This document shows positions 58,201 to 64,000 of a stretch of 64,000 nt of DNA, in pieces. How positions within the stretch are numbered: the first letter of the stretch is position 1; each line of letters begins with the position of its first letter. The notes beneath the pieces are model-generated. The model was not told the DNA's origin. It saw nothing but the letters and a program-made list of their open reading frames with translations, and did not search any database. A program made the translations under genes and the position numbers. Origin of the DNA: Clostridium sp. TW13 (GTDB lineage Bacteria; Bacillota; Clostridia; Clostridiales; Clostridiaceae); contig NZ_BROD01000001.1 in NCBI RefSeq assembly GCF_024345225.1, forward strand, positions 1,116,001 to 1,180,000. Reading direction: 5' to 3'.

Positions 58201-58349
58201 GAGCATTGGATAAAGATAATAAATATCTTAAATCAAATAGTTATATGAAAACAAAATTATTAAATATCCTTTATAATAATAATCCAAAGAGGTTTTTATC
58301 TTGTTTTAAGAATACAAAAGAACTGGAAGAAATAAATAGCTTGTCCTAA
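55269..58349 (+). CDS. single-chain double-psi beta-barrel RNA polymerase (YonO/RdRP-like)
   Basis: 1026 residues, by far the largest gene of the element. I read: a helical coiled-coil insert (about 78-150); D345-G-M-C-C-I-D then L-R-H-L-F-F-K372-S-C-A-C-N-T-K379, aligning with the D-G-x-G..Q-I-R-x-G-x-K-G block of YonO-type and eukaryotic RdRP chains; R637-S-P-H-N-A-P-N before G-W-D685-E-D687-S-D689-F-F-F, matching the R-N-P-x-x-x-P-G-D and D-x-D-G-D metal-site blocks. So the catalytic Asp triad is intact. Unusual: Ser in place of Gly in the triad. AAGGAAGG precedes the ATG. Product likely a DNA-dependent RNA polymerase; RNA-dependent activity cannot be excluded. Confidence 0.7.
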   Translation: MNNDKGIKIQIVEGAELLKSNLEGRIPEIGYKGVFAKSMLFDHMVNLGALDINKTKTRNVVGVTFSYGYDSLEADDRVKNIKNIKKDIKKGNSNINKLEKEIENAKNKIDENDDEITLLELELEELKELETDESKISEKEFKSIENKINTKIIKIGNLRKRIDSYIYDIAINDYCLKFEECTKEKELLDIKDHIKQTDEVRKYLYKNGFKIDYYKYDEKAGEYTDEIEETIWYDFGFRSPSKSRVGDVIFFNREYRDIINKWMMMDLELEVDKDGNVKLVEAEAYKSLVSSHIEGYVYIDPKSILVLNDLNSYGFEENLIMVDTDENNDVVAEVKRGIDKNTLWDGMCCIDESLLGEYKNKGMVVLRHLFFKSCACNTKLVKFLNDHYKENYNTAYIMDKYGRNVKVSDIRVLTTENSIKWEKLMSKDATSYDYWCSKVEENHCMFGICKTTHESKYKVGETIKNRMSYQFTNSFADMSKEEIQELCKDSIDYIMKLKNDDDFFVNHLLRNKSKVNNYEMLAKIYKQNKLFSKSHMFKEVRRKLINKYKETLYNGKLLVEGDNLTVFANIWTILQYAVGLVPYHIVEHDDGSKEYIIDDNYRDETLPVLLNETGDSNNGYSCYAKLFKDKQEICAMRSPHNAPNAIMYYINHKHHLIDDYFNLDNNIIVVNCIKNSLQSAGMGWDEDSDFFFCTVNNIAIEASKKAQKYPTIVNKIEPSKKKYKNTMECLAEVDNLLAKSKRQIGSTSNNAQLALTYYHHIKELYRGTNVGKERIESLLNNVAINAIMAQICIDQSKKIFPIDIEKQIDRLKKELPCDLKPTFWQYTTSITDPEEVEKKLRKKNKVEWDKLKDKEKKERVKAKIKEIKENLIELDCPMDWIIPEINSIKNADKSKQISDSNFLVYYVDKTKSRQTSRKAKEVEKIVEEFNTITNFINANDDFDDEDNILYYNTLYKEYMDKLKDLNINIYVESLLIARALDKDNKYLKSNSYMKTKLLNILYNNNPKRFLSCFKNTKELEEINSLS

Positions 58350-59028
58350 GATTGACAATTAAAGGCTGTAAAGTGGCTTATAGACTAGGTTTAAGAGATT
58401 TCACAAAAATCCCTATATGATAGGGGAAAATTTTATAAAAATATTCTCTCTATTGAACTAGTTAAATTTTAGCTGAATAAGCTAAGACCCTTATTAGCGA
58501 GTAGGGTATATAAATATGCAAATTATAGATTCTATAATAGATGTGGAGGGAATAAGAAAGATGTTATAAAATTTCTTTTAAATCTCTCCATGTTTATTAA
58601 CTTTTTTACATTTGTTTTATTATATAAAAACTCTATAATAACAGTAACATACAAATATGACTTTGTAAACAAAAAATATCAATTAAAATTAGATTAAAGC
58701 TTTTTATGTACCATTCTGCATTTCTTTCATTCGGAGGTGCAGATTTAAACTTTCTAATTAGCAGTTTATATCTGCTAATTCCTTCTTTTATTTTATTTAT
58801 AATTAATTTGGGTTGGTGGACTAGTTTCAATTAACTAGTCTGCTAATTAGAGGGTTTAAAAAATGAAAAATAATTAAATAGAAATAAGGGTACTTGCTGT
58901 TTCAGGTGCCCATTAAAGAATACCCATATTTATTATGTAAAATCTGCAAAGGAGATATTTTTCTCTATTACAATCAAATAAAAAAATATATGGTTATGCC
59001 ATCCTATAAGGCAAGAAGGAGAATTATT
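58350..59028 (+). ncRNA. structured non-coding region after the polymerase gene
   Basis: 679 bp without a gene. The first part (58400-58610) has TCCCTA/TAGGGG (58410-58426), ACCCT/AGGGT (58487-58507), ATTATAGA-T-TCTATAAT (58522-58538) and a final stem TGGAG..CTCCA enclosing AAGAAA/TTTCTT, followed by a T-run (58602-58607). The second part (58715-58850) has TCTGCA/TGCAGA, AATTAGCAG/CTGCTAATT and GACTAGTT/AACTAGTC hairpins. Looks like one terminated RNA and one leader of the 59029 gene. Confidence 0.4.
58715..58866 (+). promoter_or_regulatory. leader with competing hairpins
   Basis: CTAATTAGCAG (58754-58764) can pair locally with CTGCTAATT (58772-58780) or, over 11 bp, with CTGCTAATTAG (58840-58850), which runs into an AGAGGG that resembles a ribosome binding site for a tiny ATG-led ORF at 58863. 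Mutually exclusive pairings are a hallmark of RNA switches. Confidence 0.35.
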
Positions 59029-59733
59029 ATGAGTAAATTAGTAAACAAAGAAATCAAAGAACTACTAAAGAAGGTTAACGTAGCATTAAACGACTACAGC
59101 CAGTATGAAATTGACAATGGCCATGCGTGGGGTTACAAATTAAAACTAAAAAGAAATGAAATTGAGTGCAGAATTTATGAGGAAATTGAATGTGAGAACT
59201 GCAACTATGTTATAACTATTCCAAATGAAAATATTACAGGCATTAAAGATATTCTAAAGTGTTTTATTAATGAAATTTATGAGAAAGAGATAAACTGGAG
59301 AAATAGTTGTTTAAAGAGCAACAAGGGTTGGTACTCTAGGAAGCATAAAAGTATAAATTTATGGTTGACTAGGGGAAAAGAGGATAAGATCTTAGAAATA
59401 TCAAAACAAATTGCTGAAAGATATTCTAATTCAAAGCGACTAGAAAATGAAGTTGAACATTTCAAGGTATTTATTTCTAGATTTTATTATGCATTAAATA
59501 TGCTGGTACCAACATGGAAGGTAGAAGATATAAAAGAAACTACTTTTAAAAGATTAAATGAATTTAATATTAAAAATGTAGGAATTAGTTGCATAGATAA
59601 TAAGCTTATTATAATGAAAAATAGTGAAGATGCAAATGCTGTCCTAGATAAGTTTGATATTCAAATTGATTCATATTCAAATAGTTCTATGGTAGTAAAC
59701 CAAATTGTAAATAGACTAGGAAAGGTGGCGTAG
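59029..59733 (+). CDS. element protein, unknown
   Basis: 234 residues, charged, with mixed helix and strand; one C-x-x-C (E-C-E-N-C-N). No family recognised. AGAAGGAGA precedes the ATG at 59029; an upstream in-frame start at 58894 would lie in the structured leader and lacks a ribosome binding site. The next gene starts after 2 bases, so they are coupled. Confidence 0.65.
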   Translation: MSKLVNKEIKELLKKVNVALNDYSQYEIDNGHAWGYKLKLKRNEIECRIYEEIECENCNYVITIPNENITGIKDILKCFINEIYEKEINWRNSCLKSNKGWYSRKHKSINLWLTRGKEDKILEISKQIAERYSNSKRLENEVEHFKVFISRFYYALNMLVPTWKVEDIKETTFKRLNEFNIKNVGISCIDNKLIIMKNSEDANAVLDKFDIQIDSYSNSSMVVNQIVNRLGKVA

Positions 59734-59735
59734 TT

Positions 59736-60065
59736 ATGAGTAATAAAGAAATGGTAAGTAAAATGGTTAAAGGTGAAATGACTAATAGTGAAGCAGAACA
59801 ATTATATAATAGATTAAATTCTAGAAGTGAGAGAGAAATAATTGACGACCTCAAAGAACTTGACTTTGAAAATCTTATAAATACTGAAGAATGTTTGGAA
59901 GATTTCTTAGATACCATGAGTGAGCTAGAAGATAGCGAAGAAAATAAAAGAAGTATAGAATCTACAGAGAAAGCATTAGAATATTTAAAAATTGCTATTA
60001 AAGAAAGAATGAAAGAAATGATAGCAGCCGAACATAAATTAAAGGAATTGGTTCAAAGTCGTTGA
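59736..60065 (+). CDS. small acidic coiled-coil protein, unknown
   Basis: 109 residues, strongly acidic, almost fully helical (L-E-D-F-L-D-T-M-S-E-L-E-D-S-E-E). Starts 2 bases after the previous stop; AAAGGTGG lies in that gene's tail. Family unknown. Confidence 0.65.
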   Translation: MSNKEMVSKMVKGEMTNSEAEQLYNRLNSRSEREIIDDLKELDFENLINTEECLEDFLDTMSELEDSEENKRSIESTEKALEYLKIAIKERMKEMIAAEHKLKELVQSR

Positions 60066-60390
60066 ATAAATTATGTACGAATACAAAAATTAACGGAAAA
60101 GCATTTATCTGTTGTGGGATGAGATGCTTTTTTCGTTTGTCTTTTTTTATTTAAAAAAATAGTTACAAAAATCCTAGTATAACTATATTGTACAGGAGTT
60201 TGGAGATAAAGTCAATAAAAAATTTAAAGGATTTAGCAAAAAACTTACTAAACCCTTTAAGAGAAAAGAAAATTGAAAAAAAGAAAAATAACAGAGTAAC
60301 AGGTACCAATATGTTGCTCTGTTGTTTTATATATTAGATGTATTTATATGTAAAGTCAATAAATTAATAAAGAAAGAAGGAATATATATT
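60066..60390. other. intergenic region with two terminator-like hairpins
   Basis: AAAAGCAT (60097-60104) pairs with ATGCTTTT (60124-60131), then TT, ending the previous operon. ACAGAGTAAC (60291-60300) with GTTGCTCTGT (60313-60322) is a second, less perfect stem. A short TTG-led ORF between them is not convincing. Confidence 0.45.
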
Positions 60391-60906
60391 ATGAGAAAGA
60401 AAAAATATGTAAGTAATGACGTGATTATGGATAAACAATTAGTGTATGCTCTATGGATTGGAGATTATGTTTATACTGGAAGTGGCAAAGGTGAGAGAGT
60501 ACAGGGAAATATAAATAAGGCTAAACGTGGAGAACATGATAACAAGTTATTCCAACAAGCTTATAACGAAAGTGATGATAAGCAAATAAGACCAGAACTG
60601 TTAGCTTATAATTTAGAAAGTGAAGTAGAAGCAAGAGAAATAGAGCAGGAATATATTAATCATTTTGAAAAAGTAGAAGGGGTTATAGTATGTAATGTTA
60701 GAGGTGCAGATAATGGTTGCACCAGCGAAGCATATAATAAATATCCTAAATTAACTGAAGATAAAGTTAGAGAAATAAAGCAATTATTGGATACTTGCAG
60801 TAATAAAGAATTAGCAGAGACATACAATTGCAGTTATAACGCAATAAGTAAAATTAGAAATGGTATTAGGTGGAAGAACGTAATTGTAAAGGATAGTGAG
60901 AGATAA
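60391..60906 (+). CDS. GIY-YIG-type endonuclease with C-terminal helix-turn-helix
   Basis: 171 residues. Y-A-L-W-I-G-D-Y-V-Y-T-G-S-G-K-G resembles the GIY-YIG core, with S-E-V-E-A-R-E-I-E-Q-E-Y-I-N-H-F as the helix carrying the Glu. C-terminal S-N-K-E-L-A-E-T-Y-N-C-S-Y-N-A-I-S-K-I-R-N-G looks like an intron-nuclease-type DNA-binding repeat. So possibly a homing or element-encoded site-specific nuclease. AGAAGG precedes the ATG at 60391. Confidence 0.65.
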   Translation: MRKKKYVSNDVIMDKQLVYALWIGDYVYTGSGKGERVQGNINKAKRGEHDNKLFQQAYNESDDKQIRPELLAYNLESEVEAREIEQEYINHFEKVEGVIVCNVRGADNGCTSEAYNKYPKLTEDKVREIKQLLDTCSNKELAETYNCSYNAISKIRNGIRWKNVIVKDSER

Positions 60907-60907
60907 A

Positions 60908-61093
60908 ATGAAAAGGGTTTGTAAAGTGTTATCGGTATTAAATTTTATACTATTCTCATGTTTTCTAGTTTTCATAAATAGTACAAATAATTCTACAATA
61001 GATTTTAAATCAATATCTGAATTATTATGTGTATTGGTTATTATAGATTGCATTTTTGATGTTAGAGAAGCGTGGAAACATGAAAAGAATTAA
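60908..61093 (+). CDS. small two-span membrane protein, unknown
   Basis: 61 residues with two hydrophobic stretches (about 6-24 and 38-52). ATG at 60908 lies 1 bp after the nuclease stop; no strong ribosome binding site. It overlaps the next gene's start by 14 bp. It is less certain than its neighbours. Confidence 0.45.
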   Translation: MKRVCKVLSVLNFILFSCFLVFINSTNNSTIDFKSISELLCVLVIIDCIFDVREAWKHEKN

Positions 61094-61454
61094 AAAATAC
61101 ATAGATGATAATGGAGTGAGTTGGGATTCAAAAGCTGAATTTCAATTCTTTTGTTATCTTCAGGAAAGCAAAGATAAATATAATATTAAAGAAATACATA
61201 GACAAGTAAAATACATATTACAGGAGCCTTTTACATTATGTTCTAAAAAGATACAAGCTATCACATATAAATCAGATTTTACTTTAATTTTAGAAGATGG
61301 AAGAATAGTGATTATAGACGTTAAGCCACCATTAAAGAGTATTTGGGATGCGAAATTTATAATCAAGTGGAAAATGATGATGAACTTACATAGAGATTAT
61401 ATCTATAAGATAATATCTTGGAAAAATAAAGAGGTTGGTTGGGTAGAGATGTAA
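61080..61454 (+). CDS. DUF1064-type restriction-fold nuclease
   Basis: 124 residues. S-K-A-E-F-Q-F-F-C-Y-L, then Y-K-S-D-F-T-L-I-L-E-D-G-R-I-V-I-I-D-V-K-P-P, the D-x(n)-D-V-K pattern of PD-(D/E)xK-fold phage proteins (DUF1064). Likely helps phage recombination or resolves branched DNA. Start 61080 is chosen over an ATG at 61056 because of spacing to GAAGCGTGG; it overlaps the preceding gene. Confidence 0.68.
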   Translation: MKRIKKYIDDNGVSWDSKAEFQFFCYLQESKDKYNIKEIHRQVKYILQEPFTLCSKKIQAITYKSDFTLILEDGRIVIIDVKPPLKSIWDAKFIIKWKMMMNLHRDYIYKIISWKNKEVGWVEM

Positions 61455-61688
61455 GGAAAATATCTTGGAATAGATATATAGCAAATTTGCATAAATATAT
61501 TAGAGTGTTAAAAATATATATTACAAGATATTAAAATATTAATAATAGAAGGCGTATTTTTTGAAATTATCAAAATGTTATTTTAACTTATTCTTTAATT
61601 TATCTACATAAATTATTACTATCTTTATGATAAAATAGCATGTTTACTGAAAAGTGTCAAGATACTTGCAGACATTTAATTTATAAGT

Positions 61689-61743
61689 ATTATATAGTTA
61701 AGAGATGCGCATCTCCTATATTTTAAATTTAGGAGGATCACTA
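61689..61743. promoter_or_regulatory. palindrome and ribosome binding site before the 363-residue gene
   Basis: GAGATGCGCATCTC is a perfect 14-bp palindrome at about 61702-61715; TAGGAGGATC follows 15-20 bp later with the ATG at 61743. Looks like a repressor operator. Confidence 0.5.
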
Positions 61744-62834
61744 TGAATAAAGAAGCAAATATTAGTGTTAATCGTGTGAATACGCAAAGAGCATTGAAAT
61801 TGTATTTAACAAAAATTGATTTTATGGGAAAGTTAGATGATTTATTTGTACTTACTCAATTAAATTGTGAAGAAATAATTGATAATATAAAAAGTGGAAG
61901 TATACCACCCAAATTGGCAAATGGAATTGTTAGAATATTAAATATTGATATAAATGTTTTAGTAGGGCAACGTAAATTATCGATCCATGAAGAGAAAAAA
62001 TTAAAAGAATATTGTGATATAAATGATGATAGTAGAGTTTTAGGAAAATTATATGAAGTAGCTAAGCTGGCAGATAAAGAAAATGATGTATTAAAAGCTG
62101 GTGGATTTGCTAATCCTAATATAATATTAAATTCAGTTAAAGAAAATAAAATACCACAAGAAGTTAAAAAAGCATTTATGAACGGCTTTAATCTTGAATG
62201 GTCACGTTTATATAATTGTAGTAAAAATGAACTTGTGAATCTGATTCCAGTTAAAAAACGTAGCAAATATAATCCAATTGGACTCACAGAAATATTTTTT
62301 AATAATGGTCTGATGGAACAAACAAGCGAATGTATTTATACAATTAGAAAAGAAGATATAAATGAAGAATATAATGAAATAAATAATAAGGTACATCTAT
62401 CAATCGAATTAGCACAATACAAAATATTGAGGAAATATACAAGAGAAGAATATAATAAGTTTATTTATATAAGTTCATTTTATAGAAGTTCATATAATTA
62501 TAAAATTATAACTGATTTAGGCGATTATAGATTTCAAGAACTTAATTATGTTAATGAAAAGTATGGATATTCAAAAAGAATATATAGCATAGTTGACTTT
62601 AGTTCAGTTGTAAAGATGGATGGACAAGATTTTGCGAAATATATATATGAAGTGGATTTTGAGACTTTTTATGAATTAATATCTGATATTTTTGCGGCTA
62701 AGTCTGATATAGAAAGTAATTTTCAAGTAGCTGAAGCAAAAAAAGATTTAGAGCATTCTAAAGAGATAACAAGATTGCTTATTGAAAAATATAATAATAT
62801 ATTGGAATTAGAGAAACAGTTAGTTACTAAATAA
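61743..62834 (+). CDS. element protein, unknown
   Basis: 363 residues, mixed helical, with a C-terminal coiled coil (about 320-363). The first about 80 residues show short repeat-like helices (C-E-E-I-I-D-N-I-K-S-G-S-I-P, and later K-E-N-K-I-P) perhaps HTH-like. No family recognised. TAGGAGG precedes the ATG; the palindrome upstream suggests repressor control. Confidence 0.6.
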   Translation: MNKEANISVNRVNTQRALKLYLTKIDFMGKLDDLFVLTQLNCEEIIDNIKSGSIPPKLANGIVRILNIDINVLVGQRKLSIHEEKKLKEYCDINDDSRVLGKLYEVAKLADKENDVLKAGGFANPNIILNSVKENKIPQEVKKAFMNGFNLEWSRLYNCSKNELVNLIPVKKRSKYNPIGLTEIFFNNGLMEQTSECIYTIRKEDINEEYNEINNKVHLSIELAQYKILRKYTREEYNKFIYISSFYRSSYNYKIITDLGDYRFQELNYVNEKYGYSKRIYSIVDFSSVVKMDGQDFAKYIYEVDFETFYELISDIFAAKSDIESNFQVAEAKKDLEHSKEITRLLIEKYNNILELEKQLVTK

Positions 62835-62859
62835 GTAGAAATAGGTTTATATTAATTGC

Positions 62860-62900
62860 ATTATTTTACCACCTTTTGTATAATTTATATGAAGGGTGGT
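62860..62900 (+). promoter_or_regulatory. conserved promoter element, copy 1
   Basis: TTGCAT (62856-62861), 17 bp, TATAAT (62879-62884) with the segment CCACCTTTTGTATAAT and a downstream GGTGG, giving a CCACC..GGTGG inverted pair around the -10. Near-identical to copy 2 at 63917-63960. Confidence 0.55.
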
Positions 62901-62907
62901 GAGATTT

Positions 62908-63153
62908 ATGAAGCTAGAAGATATATGTAAATGTAAATATTGTGGAAAAGAATTTAAATGGGCATATCATGTTCCTCAAATTGCACAAGGAATAGGAATT
63001 TTGGATGTAGAAAATCAACTGGCTAAAGATAGTGCTAAACTTTTTAATATTAAAGCTATGAAGAAAAATGGTTATGAAATCCCATTGGAGGCAATAGTGT
63101 ATTGTTTATATTGTGAAGAACCTAATGAAATTACAATAGAATACAATAGTTAA
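62908..63153 (+). CDS. small zinc-ribbon-like protein
   Basis: 81 residues with C-K-C-K-Y-C-G-K-E-F and C-L-Y-C-E-E pairs, four spaced Cys suitable for Zn. The ATG at 62908 follows AGGGTGGTGA. Perhaps a small element regulator. Unknown family. Confidence 0.55.
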   Translation: MKLEDICKCKYCGKEFKWAYHVPQIAQGIGILDVENQLAKDSAKLFNIKAMKKNGYEIPLEAIVYCLYCEEPNEITIEYNS

Positions 63154-63224
63154 TAATTCTTATGAGAATTCTATTAATTTAGTCTATATAATAAAATTAT
63201 ATAATATAGAAAGTGGTGTGATTT

Positions 63225-63851
63225 ATGGGGAAAATGAAAGAATATTTCGGAAGAGGTTTTATAGGTATCCTAGATGATTCATTAAAAATAACAATAAATA
63301 ATGATGAATATTATGACGATGGAGTATTGAAAAAACTTAATTGTGAAGTAGAAAATGAAGATGAATTAGATAAAATAAAAACATATGTTAATAGAAAAAT
63401 AAAGCTGAAAGTTACTGGGATTAAAACAATAAGAAGAAAAGAAGAATTTAATTTTGAGCATGATATATATATAAATAAAATAATACGCATAGCTGATATA
63501 AATACTAAGATCAGATTTGATATAGAGATTTTAAATTTAAACAATGAAAAAGAAATATCTAAATTGCTAAAAGAAAGTATAGAGTTATTATTTTATTGGC
63601 ATTTAGAAAGAAGTAAGGGCAATGAACAGGAAGCAGAAAAGATATTACAAAAGAAATTTGCTATATCTCAAAAAATTGTAGAACTTGGTGGGAACTTTGA
63701 AATATCAGAAGAATTATTTAATGAGGGAAAACAAGAATTTTTGAAAAAAAGATTAGAACAAATAGAAAGACTTCTTATAAGAGAATTACCTTATGACAAA
63801 TTTGGAAGAACAGATACTACAACTTATACAGTTGGAAAATACCATTATTAA
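63225..63851 (+). CDS. element protein, unknown
   Basis: 208 residues; the first half is beta-rich and charged, the second helical with coiled coil (about 115-185). No family recognised. AAAGTGGTG precedes the ATG. Followed by a terminator (AAGAACTC / GGGTTCTT, then T5). Confidence 0.55.
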   Translation: MGKMKEYFGRGFIGILDDSLKITINNDEYYDDGVLKKLNCEVENEDELDKIKTYVNRKIKLKVTGIKTIRRKEEFNFEHDIYINKIIRIADINTKIRFDIEILNLNNEKEISKLLKESIELLFYWHLERSKGNEQEAEKILQKKFAISQKIVELGGNFEISEELFNEGKQEFLKKRLEQIERLLIRELPYDKFGRTDTTTYTVGKYHY

Positions 63852-63864
63852 ATTTAAGAAGTTA

Positions 63865-63899
63865 TTTCTAAGAACTCTATTAATTTAGGGTTCTTTTTA
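63865..63899 (+). terminator. terminator after the 208-residue gene
   Basis: AAGAACTC pairs with GGGTTCTT across TATTAATTTA, followed by TTTT. Confidence 0.7.
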
Positions 63900-63916
63900 A
63901 TTGAAATGTTTATTGA

Positions 63917-63960
63917 ATTATTTTGCCACTTTTTGTATAATAAGGTTATATGAGAGGTGG
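63917..63960 (+). promoter_or_regulatory. conserved promoter element, copy 2
   Basis: TTGAAT (63913-63918), 17 bp, TATAAT (63936-63941). The 25-nt block ending at this -10 matches copy 1 at 23 of 25 positions, again with CCAC and a downstream GTGG. Confidence 0.55.
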
Positions 63961-63968
63961 TATGAAAA

Positions 63969-64000
63969 ATGAAGACAGAGCAAGAATTATTAGAGCTATT
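63969..64000 (+). CDS. start of a gene cut by the window end
   Basis: ATG at 63969 (M-K-T-E-Q-E-L-L-E-L) follows AGAGGTGG with 9-bp spacing; an ATG at 63962 is too close to it. Only ten residues are visible, so no product can be named. Confidence 0.55.
   Translation, partial: MKTEQELLEL

Noticed and set aside
58863-58877. Four-codon ATG-led ORF after the competing hairpins
   Set aside because: Too short to support as a gene; kept only as part of the leader idea.
60200-60337. TTG-started 45-codon frame (K-N-L-K-D-L-A-K-N-L-L-N-P-L-R-E-K-K-I)
   Set aside because: AGGAG is only about 2 bp from the TTG and the last third lies in a terminator-like hairpin.
45000-64000. CRISPR array or cas genes in the mobile element
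   Set aside because: No regularly spaced repeats of suitable length and no Cas-like proteins; the direct repeats at 53736-53852 are iteron-like pairs.

Overview
The window is low-GC Clostridium-type DNA, most likely Clostridium sensu stricto of the solventogenic or saccharolytic group. Strong AGGAGG-type ribosome binding sites, an alpha/beta-type small acid-soluble spore protein and a CYP152-type P450 support this. Positions 1 to about 45,000 are chromosomal. From the tyrosine recombinase at 45,138 to the right edge the DNA is an integrated phage-like or plasmid-like element whose right end lies outside the window.

1-33,700: sugar catabolism. A GH78 alpha-L-rhamnosidase tail is followed by a LacI-type regulator and galK-galE-galT (Leloir pathway), an AraC-type regulator and rhaB-rhaA-rhaD-fucO (L-rhamnose to DHAP plus 1,2-propanediol). 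A YesL/YesM/YesN-like sensing operon is divergent from an LplB/YtcP/LplA-type oligosaccharide importer, followed by GH42 and GH35 beta-galactosidases and a chemoreceptor. Together they suggest capture and degradation of rhamnose- and galactose-bearing plant polysaccharide such as pectic rhamnogalacturonan and galactan side chains. A thioredoxin-like/CcdA pair lies between. An EFR1-type ferredoxin, a glycerate kinase, a CYP152 P450, an MnmM-type methyltransferase and a solitary sugar-binding protein follow. Two copies of a 117-bp structured repeat bracket the GH35 gene and the chemoreceptor.

33,700-45,000: a spore protein, a hybrid histidine kinase translationally coupled to an HD-GYP regulator, a Fur-boxed FTR1 iron permease with a lipoprotein sharing its repeats, a tRNA-Leu(CAA), and an IscU-like/GGGtGRT pair behind a leader with a terminator.

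45,000-64,000: the mobile element. In order: integrase, a structured non-coding stretch, small membrane or exported proteins including a broken SHOCT gene, a divergent lysogeny-like switch (Cro/CI-type repressor against an HTH-TPR receptor), a 37-residue propeptide gene right after the receptor, two small genes, a strongly promoted hairpin-rich RNA region, a DUF3102-J-domain fusion, an iteron-like origin, a Rep-like initiator and a 1026-residue protein. That protein carries the motifs of single-chain double-psi beta-barrel RNA polymerases (YonO / eukaryotic RdRP-like, D-x-D-x-D at residues 685-689). More structured RNA, a GIY-YIG nuclease, a DUF1064-type nuclease and unknown genes follow.

The most interesting idea is that this element combines an arbitrium-like RRNPP receptor/peptide pair with a YonO-like polymerase, the same pairing as in SPbeta-group phages but here in a clostridial element with a plasmid-style replication module. 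Assignments rest on reading motifs by eye; no database search was run.
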